From the NCBI GenBank assembly GCA_011799875.1, contig CM022301.1, positions 219,114,296 to 219,178,295 of the forward strand: 64,000 nt of DNA, in the 5' to 3' direction. Positions 11,505 through 23,498 of this stretch are shown here, piece after piece (position 1 is the first letter of the stretch; the number at the start of each line of letters is the position of its first letter). Below the pieces are notes generated by a model. That model saw only the letters and a list, made by a program, of their open reading frames with translations, had not been told where the DNA came from and did no database searches. The position numbers were made by a program, and so were the translations under genes. Origin of the DNA: Thinopyrum elongatum. Its lineage: Eukaryota > Streptophyta > Magnoliopsida > Poales > Poaceae.

Positions 11505-11850
11505 TGGAAATACTAGCAATGTGCACGTGCGTTGCAACGGATCATAATTAGAATAATACTTATTCACAAACTTGATAGAAAACACTCTAATTTTGATATA
11601 CATATATCACTAAAAATATATTATGTTTCAATCAGAATATATTCCTTGGCCTGTTTTGGTGAGGTGAGGGAGGGATGTGGTTGGTTTTAAGATACTAATT
11701 AAGGGGTTTTCTGCAAATTGGGTAGAGAAGTGGGATGTTGTTGACAAAAGGCAACAACTTACCTCACAGTCGTTAGATGTAGATCTAATGGTCAGAAATG
11801 ACGGATGGCAGACACACCATCATCACCAACTAAGTCTTCTGTAGGAGTAC
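11505..11850. repeat. Short dispersed repeat, copy 1
   Basis: It begins 'actagcaatgtgcacgtgc' with 'gttgcaacgg' and ends 'gatggcagacacaccatcat' with 'caccaact'. Similar head and tail sequences bound copy 2 (about 11851-12285) in the same orientation. No coding sequence. It resembles a small non-autonomous DNA element; the class is not resolved. Confidence 0.45.
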
Positions 11851-12285
11851 TAGCAAGATGCCCGTGCATTGCACGGAACATCAAGATGCATTTTTTTATA
11901 AAACACCTGTTGTGATTGACCCATGCGGGAGTAATCCCATGTGTAAAAACTAATGATATCTCGACAAAGAGGAGAGATAAGGTGAGGAAGAGTGGGGCGT
12001 GGTGGTGATTGGTGGTCAGACTGAGCGGGGGCATGGGGATGGACGACGCCGGCAGCGACCACCATGCCAGATTGTTCCAGAGGCTTCCTTTTTTAATTGC
12101 TCAACAATGATGTTGTGGGAGATAAGGATGAACGAGGGAAGGCCTTGTCTGCAAATGTGGAGAAAGGTGCGGGTATCTTTTAGTTTGCTTTCTATCCGTC
12201 AGATATAGATCGGACGGTTTATATTGCAAGATGGCAGGCATACCATTATCACCAACTCAGTTTTTTTTATAAGAAGAGATATAAG
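11851..12285. repeat. Short dispersed repeat, copy 2
   Basis: Head 'actagcaagatgcccgtgc' with 'attgcacgg'; tail 'gatggcaggcataccattat' with 'caccaactcag' then a T-run and 'ataagaagagata'. The ends match copy 1 while the middles differ (this one has a GC-rich centre near 12020-12070). It lies head-to-tail directly after copy 1. Confidence 0.45.
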
Positions 12286-12559
12286 TATGGAGATACAAAC
12301 GTATTAGCGATACTTGTTTCCATAAACTTGGATCTACATTCTATTCAATGGCTGAGCATGTGGGGCCTTAGCACGGTGACTTCCCAACTGTGTAAAACAA
12401 AGGTTTTCCTGTCGCCGATAAGGAGGGGGTGACAGCGGCACGCTTTCGGGTCGCTCTAGTCCTAGTAGTCATACTAGGTGGTCTACGGACGTGTAGATTT
12501 ATTCTTTTTCATGTCTCATGTTCGTCGTACTGCCATGACTGTTGATGAATAGACGGTAA

Positions 12560-13775
12560 GTTATTCACGAGAAAACCTTGGTTGAGCATGTGTGATATGT
12601 AGATATTGAGACAATGATAAGAGATTCTTTGTGTCTCTGTGTGTGGAGGATAGAGAGAGACATGTGCATGGGGCTTTGTGTTGTGTAATGTGGAGACACA
12701 TAGACATAATCAAAGAGTGAGTGTGTGAGATACACATGCGGACATGGGGAGAAATGTGTGAGTTAGAGAGACGGAGAATTTTGGTGTGCATGTGAGCTAG
12801 AGAGAGAGGGGGATATATATATACCCAGAGCTGGAGAGAATATGCAAAGGGTGTGTGTCTTAAAAGAAGGATCCAGATAGATGGGTGTTTGTGCGTGTTT
12901 GTGTGTTTGTGCGCGCGCGTGTGTGTGAGAGGGAGTGTGTGTATGTGGAGAAGAGAGACCACTAATGATGTAAACCTAGTAGGGAAGGGGGAATGGTGTG
13001 ACATGTGTGTCCAAGAGAGAGAAATGCATGTGTAGTAGAGGGATAGCATGGGTGCGGGCGGGGAGCAGACTATTTGGAAGAGACATCGAGTGTGTGTGGG
13101 AGAGGGGTGTGAGAGCGAGAGAGAGAGCGAGCGAGGGAGAGAGAGAGAGGAAGAGAGGGGGAGAGAGAGGGGTCGTTTGTGTGCGGAAGTGGCGTATAGA
13201 TAGGGAGACAATGTTGATGTTGTTCGAAAGTGGCCTGTGTACGGAGACGCAAGGGAAGCGAGTCATCGTGTGTGTGATAGAGACTTCATGAGAGATCTAG
13301 AATAGATGGTGTAGAGAACAACGTGCGAGATTGAGAACGATGATACGCTAGGGAGCTATGGAAAGAGTCACGACATATATGTATACAGGGTAGGAGCTGG
13401 GTCGGGTCCGCATGTGGGAGAGATAGAAAGAGGAGAGTGGTGCACAAGAAGACAAAGGGTGCTTGTTTGTAGTGGGGGTGGTGAGTGAGGTGAGTGTGCG
13501 AGAACCACATAACTAGGGATATAGATGTTTGGGGGCGACATTTTGTGTGTATGGGAAAGATACACTGCTATATAGTGCGTGTGCTTGGGAAAGAGAGATG
13601 CCGGGAGACCTAGAGAGTGGGGGAAGAGATGTGTGCATGCCCGAGAGACAAAGTGATAGAGACCTATATTGGGGTCCGCACTTAGAAGAGAGAGGGGGGT
13701 TAATGTGCTCCTGTGTTCGTGTCCGGGGGAGAGAACGACTTCTTGGGGTGGGGGGTGGGGGGTTTACTGGTGGTG
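12560..13775. repeat. 1.2 kb of cryptic simple sequence (GA/GT-rich, C-poor plus strand)
   Basis: The plus strand is built almost wholly of short runs of GAGA, GTGT, ACACAT and GGGAG with very little C. Examples are (GT)n near 12890-12945 and (GA)n near 13105-13170. Long minus-strand ORFs here (such as 12561-13211) are runs of Ser, Leu, His and Thr forced by the composition. No unit is regular enough to call a tandem array. Confidence 0.75.
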
Positions 13776-14440
13776 GCTTCAGCTAAAAAATGAGGGGGTC
13801 TATATTTGAGAGACTTAAGCGTAATTGAGATATATATGGTCAATAGTGTGTACGCTCATGGTTGATCCATTTGTTTCACAGTTTGGACTATGAGATAATG
13901 ATACTTTTGAACATGCGTGATATACTTTGAAGTACCAGAATTAAAACCCTAAGATTGGAATTTTGGAATTCAACTCCATTATTAGCTTTTGTAATTTTTA
14001 AGCCGGGATTTTGTGATTTCAAATTCATATATCAAACCTAGAGATATACACATACGGGCATGTTCAAACCTTATAATCATCCACTTTATTCATACACATA
14101 CACATTTTTTTTGTCATCATATTTAGGATAAACACATTTGGAGTTTCATTTGAATTGACCATATGATGGTATTTGCTTCCACTAGCTCAATGATCCATAT
14201 TTGAATTGAATGGACAATCTAAGTTTCGAGTTGGAGACATTGATTTTCGAAACTTACACTTTTTTTTGCGTGCAAAACAAATAAATTCTCAGCCATGATA
14301 TCATAGTCGGCCGTACAAGAGCAGAACACTTAATTTTAGCCGCCAAAAGCTTTCAAACTTCCCGCTCACATCGAAATATCTGGCGCCCGAAAGTTTAGCC
14401 CTGCGATATTCCTGTTTTACCCCTGCACATGAACGGAAAA
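13776..14440. other. AT-rich stretch without recognised features
   Basis: Nothing coding or clearly repetitive is seen. The segment leads into the GC-rich leader at 14.45 kb and may hold its promoter. Confidence 0.4.
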
Positions 14441-14623
14441 GGGCTGCTTTGGTAACTCCATTGTTTTCCCCTCTTTGTCCCCAACATTTTTCCCCAGAGC
14501 CCCTCCGCTTCCCCTCCCCGCCTCCCCCCTCCCAACCACGCCAAGCCGCCGAATCTAATCCTCCGCCGCAGCGGTGGACCTCACACCCCGCCGGATCTAC
14601 CTTCCGAACCTTGGAACCCCCAA

Positions 14624-15129
14624 TTGCCAACTCACCACTTCACCGGAGCCGCTTCAGCGACTGGCTTGTCCACCGCTCCAGATCTCCTTGACCGCCATCA
14701 TGGTCCACTGCACCGGATCTGCTTCACCGGCACCCTCGTCCACCACAGTGTAGGCCCTTCGCCAACTCCCTCGTCCGCCACATCGCTGGCCCTTCATACA
14801 AGCCCTCGTCCACCGCAACAGATCCGCCTCACCGAAAGCACTGTACACTGCGCCGAATTTGCTTCGCCGACACCTTCGTCCACTGCACCGGACCTGCTCC
14901 ACGGACGCCATATTCAACTCCACCGGCCCTGCTTTACTGACACCGCAACCTCATCAGGTAATTTCGATTGGTACTCCTTCGGTTTTTCTCTTCTTTATCA
15001 TGGAACTATTCACTTACCACAGATGAGCTTTCTTGTATGTCGACAGGCGCCGCAACTGAAGCACCAGAGCCGCTTCAGCAACGGCAACAACTGGCCCAAA
15101 CTCAACCGCAACACGAGCACCATCGATGA
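14624..15129 (+). CDS. Unrecognised GC-rich gene-like unit, two candidate exons
   Basis: A GC-rich region (about 14450-14957) contains an open frame from the ATG at 14624. It reaches a donor at 14958 (CAG|GTAATT), and an acceptor at 15045-15046 (CGACAG) opens a second exon at 15047 in frame, ending in TGA at 15127-15129. This gives about 138 codons, rich in Ser, Thr, Pro and His. The exon is made of degenerate repeats of roughly 70 bases around 'caccggatctgcttcaccg' and 'ccctcgtccac', so its protein may be only compositional. No domain is recognised. A similar Pro/Ser/Thr-rich leader lies at 24.65-25.2 kb. Alternatively this is the untranslated first exon of the unit that continues at 23.5 kb. 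Confidence 0.3.
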
Positions 15130-16218
15130 TCCTTAGCCGCCGAGAATCAGGTACTATTATCCAACGGCCGGTGCCTACGTTCACTTTCTTAGCATAAGCA
15201 CCGCACCTTCGAATTTCTTCAGGGCATCATTCAATTTTTCATGAGACGCGTTATTCTGCTTGCACCTGTAGGGCCATACGTGTGGCAGTGAACAGGTTAC
15301 ATGTGCTAAATTACAAACCAATGCACATATAGTTACAATGCTTTTGTTTTGTCCTAAGTATTACTGTACTTCCTAGATATCACTGCCTACTATTTTACTT
15401 CTTGCATGCTATATTTGTGATAATGGTGTTGTTCTGATGCCACCTGTTGGTTACATCAGACTGCTTCTATGGCCGTGTTTGGATACTCTAACTTAGCTAG
15501 AGGTTAGAGTTAGTTTCTAGCTCATGACTAACCCTAAACTAACTCTAGCCAAAGAGGTGTTTGGATGACAAGGTTAGATTGACAATAAATGCACTAGGAG
15601 AACTAGCTCCTATTAGCACCTCTTGGGTGGGATAGTTTTTTTTGGGTGGGTTAGATGCAACTAGCTCAAACTAGCCTTCATGTTTGGATACTTTAGGGCT
15701 ATTTGAGCCCAAACTAGCTCTAACCCATGGATCCAAACAGGGCCTATGTTCTCTATGCTTAATTACACATCAGCAAACTAGCTTGTGGTTCCGCTGCTTT
15801 TTGTTCGTTTTACCCTACATTTTCTGAAGCTAGCTATTACATCACTGCTCCGAGCCTCTATTCATTACTTTTTTTCTGCGTTCTTGATCTTCCCAAGTTG
15901 CATGACTAATTTGATGCTTCTATTAATTATGGAGCTGCCAACCCCATCAAGCAAAATATTTGTTCTTTTGGGGCTAGCACCTCGAACAAGCATAAAAATA
16001 GAGTGAAGCACATATATTGTCGTGTAAGCACACACCCATCTTTCATTCGTTTAGATTAACCATTGATGATCAATTCGAACTAGTGCATGTGATTAAAATT
16101 AATTTTACCTAAATAGAGGGGGAAGAATAAACTACAACAACTATATTTGCAACCACGGGATGCTGACGATATCTTCAAAGAACATTGCAATAGCAGCGAG
16201 GCTTCACAACAACATATG
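15130..16218. other. Intron-like or intergenic DNA upstream of RLG-W
   Basis: AT-rich, with no strong ORF; contains the inverted-repeat MITE at 15471-15743. If RLG-W is removed this joins 22956 onward, so the retrotransposon sits in the space between gene-like segments. Confidence 0.4.
15471..15743. mobile_element. MITE with GGCC(G/C)TGTTTGGAT inverted ends
   Basis: The left end GGCCGTGTTTGGATACTC and the right end (reverse complement) GGCCCTGTTTGGATCCATGG are inverted matches. Internal arms also pair: 'ttagagttag', 'agctag' and 'tagctctaaccc'. At 273 bp without coding capacity it fits a hAT- or PIF/Harbinger-derived MITE common in grasses. CTATG occurs on both sides (15467-15471 and 15744-15748) but overlaps the ambiguous ends. 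Confidence 0.65.
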
Positions 16219-16223
16219 GTAAG

Positions 16224-17825
16224 TGATGTTTGCTTGAACTACGTCGTATTTCCCCAAAGAGGAAGGGATGATGCAGCACAACAACGGTAGGTATTTCCCT
16301 CAGTGATGAGACCAAAGTTATCGAACCAGTAGGAGAACCAAGCAACACTACGTAAACATCACCTGCACACAAAGAACAAATACTTGCAACCCAACGTGTT
16401 AAAGGGGTTGTCAATCCCTTTCGAGTAAGGGCGCCAGAAATTGGCAAACGGACGGGAGATAAATTGTAGTAGATTGGATAAATAGATTGCGAATAAAATA
16501 AAGTGAAGCAAAATATTTTTGGGTTTTTAGAAATATAGATCTGAAAATAAAAGTGGCAAATAAATAAAAAGGCAAATAGCAAAATAGATCTGAAAATATA
16601 TGATGAGAAAAATAGACCCGGGGGCCGTAGATTTCACTAGTGGCTTCACTTGAGAAAAATAGCATACGGTGGGTAAACAAATTACTGTTGGGCAATTGAT
16701 AGAACTTCAAATAATTATGGCAATATCCAGGGAATGATCATTATATAGGCATCACGTCCAAGATAAGTAGACCGCCTCTTGCCTGCATCTACTACTATTA
16801 CTCCACACATCGACCGCTATCCAGCATGCATCTAGTGTATTAAGTTCATGGAGAAACGGAGTAATGCAATAAGAACGATGACACGATGTAGACAAGATAT
16901 ATTTATGTAGAAATAGACCCCATATTGTTATCCTTAATAGCAACGATACATACGTGTCGGTTCCCCTTCTGTCACTGGGATCAAGCACCGTAAGATCGAA
17001 CCCATCACAAAGCACCTCTTCCCATGGCAAGAAAAATTGATCTAGTTGGCCTAACTAAACCAAAGATTTGAAGAAGAAATACGAGGCAATTAGTAATCAT
17101 GTATATAAGAGATCAAAATACTCAAATAACTTTCATGGATAAAAACATAGATCTGATCATAAACTCAAAGTTCATCGGATCCCAACAAACACACTGCAAA
17201 AAGAGTTACATCAAATAGATCTCCAAGAGACCATTGTATTGAGAATCAAAAGAGAGAGAGGAAGCCATCTAGCTACTAACTACGGACCCGTAGGTCTACA
17301 ATGAACTACTCACGCATCATCGGAGAGGCACCAATGAGGATGATGAACCCCTCCGTGATGGTGTCTAGATTAGATCTGTGGTTTCTGAAACTTGCGGTGG
17401 CTGGAATTGATTTTCATCAACTCCCCTAGGGTTTCTGGAATATTGGCATATTTATAGAGCAAAGAGGCGGTGCGGGAAGTGGCCGAGGTGGGCACAACCT
17501 ACCTGGGCGCGCCTGGGCACCCAGGCGCGCCCTGGTGGGTTGTGCTCCCCTCGGAGCCCCCCTCAGGTACTTTCTTGGCCCAATTTGTGTCTTCTGGTCC
17601 AGAAAAAATCACCAAAAAGTTTCGCTACGTTTGGACTCCGTTTGGTATTGATTTCCTGGAAAGTAAAAAACAAGCAAAAAACAGCAACTGGCACTAGGCA
17701 CTATGTCAATAGGTTAGTCCCAAAAAATGATATAAAGTTGCTATAAAATGATTGTAAAACATCCAAGAATGATAATATAACAGCATGGAACAATCAAAAA
17801 TTATAGATACGTTGGAGACGTATCA
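16224..17825 (-). repeat. 3' LTR of RLG-W
   Basis: 1602 bp with TGATG...GTATCA on the plus strand. It contains the same TATA box and leader as the other LTR. Confidence 0.92.
17449..17456 (-). promoter_or_regulatory. TATA box in the RLG-W 3' LTR
   Basis: The minus strand reads TATAAATA in the context GCTCTATAAATATGCC. The same motif is at 22574-22581 in the other LTR. Confidence 0.55.
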
Positions 17826-17839
17826 GCATCCCCAAGCTT
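17826..17839 (-). other. Polypurine tract of RLG-W
   Basis: The minus strand reads AAGCTTGGGGATGC directly before the LTR start TGATACG. Confidence 0.75.
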
Positions 17840-20303
17840 AATTCCTGCTTGTCCTCGAGTGGGTAAATGATAAAAACAAAATTTTTGATGTGGAATGCTG
17901 CCTAACATGTTCATCACATATTCTTTTCTTTGTAGCATGGACATTTGGACTTTTATATGATTCAAAGCAATAGTCTAGTTTTGACATGAAGATTTCAATA
18001 CTCAAGCATATCAACAAGCAACCATGTCTTTGAAAATATCAACACTAAAGCAAGTTATCCCTAGCCAATTATGCTCAATCATTGATCCATTCATGAAACA
18101 CACTCGCATATTAGCTACACCCAATGCTCAAGTACGATCATAATGCCCCTTAGTTGGTGCTTTATAAGAGAAGATGGAGACTCAAAATAAAAATTGCATA
18201 AAGTAAAAGAAAGGCCCTTCACAGAGGGAAGTAGGGATTTGTAGAGGTGCCAGAGCTCAAAGCGAAAAAAGTAGAGATAAAACATTTTGGGTGGCATGCT
18301 TTTCCTGTCAACGAAAACGATCGAGTAGTTCCCAATACTTTCCATGCTAGATATATCATAGGCGGTTCCCAAACAGAAAATAAAGTTTATTCCTTTTTCC
18401 ACCATCTTTCACTTTCCATGGCTAGCCGTATCCACGGGTGCCCTCCATACCAACACTTTCCAAGGAATTTATTATTTGACAACATAAAGTAAATTCATTT
18501 TTCATTTCGGGACTGGGCATCCCTAATACCTTTGCCGTACTCTCGTGCAATGACAAGTGAATAAACACTCATCTTGAGAATAACACATCTAGCATGGAAA
18601 TATATCAGCCACCCCCTACCGTTTCATGAGCGGTACGAGCACACAAAAGAGAAATTTATTTTGAAATTAGAGATGGCACATACAAATTTGCTTAGAACGG
18701 CACGGAAATACCGCATATAGGTAGGTATAGTGGACTCATATGGCAAAACTGGTTTAAGGATTTTGGATGCATAAGTAGTGATCATACTTAGTGCAAATGA
18801 AGGCTAGCAAAAGATTGAGAAGCATCCAACCAAGAAACGAAAAATCTCATAAGTGAGCATTAAGCATAACTAACACCGATTAATGCACCACAAGTAGGAT
18901 GTAATTTCATTGCATAACTATTGACTTTCGTGCTTGCATAGGGAATCACAAACCTTAACACCAATATTCTTACTAAAGCATAATTACTCATCAACATGAC
19001 TCACATATTATATCAACATATCGCAAAACTATTACAAGGAATCAAGTTTATTTTGTCCAATGATCTTCATGAAAGTTTTTATTATATCCCTCTTGAATAT
19101 CTATCACTTTGGGACTAATTTCATTTGTTGCTTTTGATAGCTCAAACAAATCTAAGTGAAGAACATGAGCATAAAAATTTTCTTCTCTCAAAATAATTTA
19201 AGTGAAGCAAGAGAGAATTTCTAAAAAAATTACTAACTCTCAAATAAATCTAAGTGAAGCATGAGAGCATTTCTTCAAAAATACTAAAGCACACTATGCT
19301 CAAAAAGATATAAGTGAAGCACTAGAGCAATTCCATAGCTCATAAAGATTTAAGTGAAGCATAGAGAGCAATTCTAACAAGTCATAGCATAATTTTGGCT
19401 CCCTCAAATAGGTGTGTCCAGCAGGGATTCATTACTTAAAATAAAAAGCAAAACAAGCAAAGACTCATATCATACAAGTCGCTCCAAGCAAAACTCATGA
19501 TATGTGACGAATAAAAATATAGCTCCAAGTAAAATACCGATGGTCGTTAGAAGAAAGAGGGGATGCCACTCGGGCATCCCCAAGCTTAGTTGCTTGCTTA
19601 TCTTTGGATAATGGCTTGGGGTGCCATGGGTCATCCCCAAGCTTAGGCTCTTCTTACTCCTTATTCCTTCATCCATCGTAATCTCACCCAAAACTTGAAA
19701 ACTTCAATCACACAAAACTCAACAAAACCTTCGTGAGATCCGTTAGTATAAGAAAACTAATCTTTACTTTAAGTACTATAGAAAACCCGTTCAAATTTTG
19801 TTCTTGCATTATATCTACTGTATTCTAACTTTAGCATGGCTTATATCCTCCAATAAAAATCATAGATTCATCAAAATAAGCACACAATGCAAAGAAAACA
19901 GAATCTGTCAAAAACAGAACAGTATGAAAAGATACGAATTGTTCTCATACTTATGTAACTCCAAAAATTGTGAAAAAATTAAGCAAACAGCGGAAATTTG
20001 TATATCAATCTTGTGTAAAAACTTTAGAATTTTTCGTCGCTTCTGTGAAATTTCAAAATTGTTTTACTGGACGTAAAAGTTTCTGTTTTCCAACAAGATC
20101 AAATCAACTATCACCAAAGCTATCCTAAAGGCTTTACTTGGCACAAACACTAATTAAAACACAAAAAACACAATCATTACAGTAGCATAATTGTGCAAAC
20201 ACCAAAGAACAGAGAGAAAAAGACGACAATAAATTTTATTCATTGGGTTGCCTCCCAACAAGCGCTATCGTTTTACGCCCTTAGCTAGGCATAATGCAAA
20301 GAT
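17840..20303. other. Noncoding interior of RLG-W
   Basis: About 2.5 kb between gag and the polypurine tract, where pol would be expected, carries no domain. It includes the tandem array at 19140-19385 and repeated 'gcatccccaagctta' motifs near 19575-19650 that resemble the polypurine tract. Confidence 0.7.
19140..19385. repeat. Imperfect tandem repeat, about five units
   Basis: Units of about 50-65 bases share the core 'taagtgaagca' followed by 'gagagcaattct'. They occur near 19152, 19200, 19250, 19310 and 19350. The array lies in the noncoding interior of RLG-W. Confidence 0.75.
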
Positions 20304-20306
20304 CTA

Positions 20307-21124
20307 AGTGTTGTCATCCTTAGTTTCCAACTCTTCAATAAAACACTTAGAATTTTTTGAAGATTTAGCATACAAATTTTCAATAACAATAACAATACTC
20401 CTAGGAACAAGTTTGAAGAATTCATTCTTGTACGTAGGGTCTCTTATAACTTCAACAAAATCTGGGTGAATACTAATCATCTTAAGATCTTCTTTGTTAT
20501 TATTAGAAGTTGCACCCTTGTTTTTAGTAACTTGAGCAATTTTTCTAATTTGTACGGGAGTTTTTTCAAAAGTTTTAGTGGAAGCAAAAGCCGTGCTTAG
20601 ATTACTAAAGATTTCTTCCAATTTATCGATCCGAGACGGGCTTTCTTCAATTCTCTCATGAATTATGGTCCCCTTTTCTTTTAACAACTTAAGAATTTCT
20701 CCCGCTTTTGACCCAATTTTACTAGCAAGATTAGGTATCTTTTTATCCAAGTTCTCAATGTGTTCTTCGGTAAGCATTTTCTTTTCAATAGCATCAAGTC
20801 TTTCCATAACATGCTCAAGAGTTAAAGTTGTTTCATTAACCATAAGAGGTGGTGATCCCACTAAATTTTCCATAGCATTAAAAGCATCAAGAGAGGGACA
20901 CATCAAGAAATTTCCACCGTAATCGTATCAAGGACGAATCTATACCAAGTGGTGATGCCCACATAAAAACAGCGAAGAAGAACAACGGTAGATTGCTTAC
21001 GGATAGATCTATTATGATCATTGCAAATCCTATACCAAGCATCTTTTAAATTCTCCCCTCCCCTTTGTTTGAAATTAAGAACCTCGTTCTCGGGGGTACA
21101 CGCAATAGAGGAGGAACTATCCAT
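20307..21124 (-). pseudogene. gag remnant of RLG-W
   Basis: The gag starts at the ATG at 21122-21124 (MDSSSSIACTPENEV, then GGENLKDAWYRI, a typical start for this Gypsy group). It runs about 65 codons to near 20925, where a frameshift is needed to reach the second open stretch (20906-20304: LDAFNAMENLVG, LTLEHVMERLDAIEK and a long charged helical region likely to form a coiled coil). It ends with a stop at 20304-20306. Gag makes the particle shell. No zinc knuckle, protease or polymerase follows, which defines RLG-W as gag-only and non-autonomous. Confidence 0.75.
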
Positions 21125-21318
21125 AACGGCAAAAGTGATGAACAAAATTGCACACGAAAAACAGATCTGACGAGAAAACGGTGAACGAAAAAGAGGGCGA
21201 ATAAAACGGCAAAATTTTGTGAAGTGGGGGAGAGGAAAACGAGAGGCAAATGGCAAATAATGTAAATTGCAAGGAGATGAGATTTTTGATTAGGAACCTG
21301 GTAGATGTTGATGATGTC

Positions 21319-21336
21319 TCCCCGGCAACGGCGCCA
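21319..21336 (-). other. Primer-binding site of RLG-W
   Basis: The minus strand reads TGGCGCCGTTGCCGGGGA eleven bases inside the LTR. This primer site is common in grass Gypsy elements. Confidence 0.8.
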
Positions 21337-21347
21337 GAAATTCCTTT

Positions 21348-22950
21348 TGATGTTTGCTTGAACTACGTCGGTATTTCCCCAAAGAGGAAGGGATGATGCA
21401 GCACAGCAACGGTAGGTATTTCCCTCAGTGATGAGACCAAGGTTATCGAACCAGTAGGAGAACCAAGCAACACTACGTAAACAACACCTGCACACAAAGA
21501 ACAAATACTTGCAACCCGACGTGTTAAAGGGGTTGTCAATCCCTTTCGGGTAACGGCGCCAGAAATTGGCAAACGGACGGGAGATAAATTGCAGTAGATT
21601 GGATAAATAGATTGCGAATAAAATAAAGTGAAGCAAAATATTTTTGGGTTTTTAGAAATAGAGATCTAAAAATAAAAGTGGCAAATAAATAAAAAGGAAA
21701 ATAGCAAAATAGATCTTAAAATATATGATGAGAAAAATAGACCCAGGGGCTGTAGATTTCAATAGTGGCTTCTCTCGAGAAAAATAGCATACGGTGGGTA
21801 AACAAATTACGGTTGGGAAATTGATAGAACTTCAAATAATTATGACGATATCCAGGCAATAATCATTATATGGGCATCACGTCCAAGATTAGTAGACCGA
21901 CTCCTGCCTGCATCTACTACTATTACTCCACACATCGACCGCTATCCAGCATGCATCTAGTGTATTAAGTTCATGGAGAAATGGAGTAATGCAATAAGAA
22001 CGATGACATGATGTAGACAAGATCTATTTATGTAGAAATAGGCCCCATCTTGTTATCCTTAATAGCAACGATACATACGTGTCGGTTCCCCTTCTGTCAC
22101 TGGGATCAAGGACCGTAATATCAATCCCATCACAAAGCACCTCTTCCCATGGCAAGAAAAATTGATCTAGTTAGCCTAACTAAACCAAAGATTTGAATAA
22201 GAAATACGAGGCTATAAGTAATCATGCATATAAGAGATCAAAAGACTCAAATAACTTTCATGGATAAAAACATAGGTCTGATCATAAACTCAAAGTTCAT
22301 CGGATCCCAACAAACACACCGCAAAAATATTTACATCAAATAGATCTCCAAGAGACCATTGTATTGAGAATCAAAAGAGAGAGAGGAAGCCATCTAGCTA
22401 CTAACTACGGACCCGTAGGTCTACAATGAACTACTCACGCATCATCGGAGAGGCACCAATGAGGATGATGAACCCCTCCGTGATGGTGTCTAGATTGGAT
22501 CTGTGGTTTCTGAAACTTGCGGTGGCTGGAATTGATTTTCATTGACTCCCCTAGGGTTTCTGGAATATTGGCGTATTTATAGAGCAAAGATGCGGAGCGG
22601 GAGGTGGCCGAGGTGGGCACAACCCACCTGGGCGCGCCTGGGCCCCCAGGGGCGCCCTGGTGGGTTGTGCTCCCCTCAGAGCCCCCCTCAAGTACTTTCT
22701 TGGCCCAATTTGTGTCTTCTGGTCCAGAAAAAATCACCAAAAAGTTTCGCTGCATTTGGACTCCGTTTGGTATTGATTTCCTACAAAGTAAATAACAAGC
22801 AAAAAACACCAACTGGCACTGGGCACTATGTCAATAGGTTAGTCCCAAAAAATGATATAAAGTTGCTATAAAATGATTGTAAAACATCCAAAAATGATAA
22901 TATAACAGCATGGAACAATCAAAAATTATAGATACGTTGGAGACGTATCA
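21348..22950 (-). repeat. 5' LTR of RLG-W
   Basis: 1603 bp, colinear with 16224-17825 with small differences. Its outer end GTATCA meets the GTAAG duplication. Confidence 0.92.
22574..22581 (-). promoter_or_regulatory. TATA box in the RLG-W 5' LTR
   Basis: The minus strand reads TATAAATA. Transcription would run toward gag, with the leader beginning about 30 bases downstream. Confidence 0.55.
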
Positions 22951-22955
22951 GTAAG

Positions 22956-23498
22956 CCAGTGTGTTTTAGTACATGTGTAATGTAATGCGTGTGGGCTGCT
23001 TTCTTGGCTTATGCCCTGAACCTATAATTCTACAGAATTATAAATAGTTCAGTTGTTTGCTTTGCTGTATTGCTTGATTCGAATGCTTGTTTGTTACTTG
23101 TTAGGCTATACCTGAGTTGGCCAATATGTCAGCAGTTGCTGCTGTACGATCGTAAAGAATTCCATGCCCAATTCATTTGACTCCTTAACTTTTCCTATGA
23201 ACTTCATCACAAGACTGTCTTCGTAGTTTATATGAGGCCACACTTTTTAAGTCCTTTCTCAGATTATTTCAACTGCTTAGATGCCTGGGCAACTTAAATA
23301 TAGTGGCGGTACACTGCCTTTCATCTTACCATATTAATTTGTTTTCGGCTGATGCTGCTTCGAACCATTTAAATATAGCTTGCCATCCTCGGCAATAATT
23401 CGTATGTCATTTCCCATGTAAGCTTACTGCCTGGATCATGCGATAACTATCTCTTACTTATGTCCAGCGGAAACATTTTAGGATGCCGTTCACACTAG
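22956..23498. other. Intron-like DNA after RLG-W
   Basis: AT-rich with many stops in all frames. It ends in candidate acceptors near 23467 and 23498. Confidence 0.35.

Larger units (their letters stand above)
16224..22950 (-). mobile_element. RLG-W: complete gag-only Gypsy LTR retrotransposon
   Basis: Two LTRs of about 1.6 kb (16224-17825 and 21348-22950) are flanked by an exact 5-base duplication GTAAG (16219-16223 and 22951-22955). On the minus strand the LTR starts TGATACGTCTCCAACGTATC, a start shared by a well known group of Triticeae Gypsy elements (Sabrina/WHAM-like). Primer site, polypurine tract and a decayed gag are present. The 3.5 kb interior lacks protease, RT and integrase, so movement needed proteins from elsewhere. 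In a 220-base sample the LTRs differ by about 3%. Confidence 0.93.

Noticed and set aside
12561..13211. 216-codon minus-strand ORF rich in Ser, Leu, His and Thr.
   Set aside because: It is produced by GA/GT simple sequence. Neighbouring frames show the same pattern and no domain is present.
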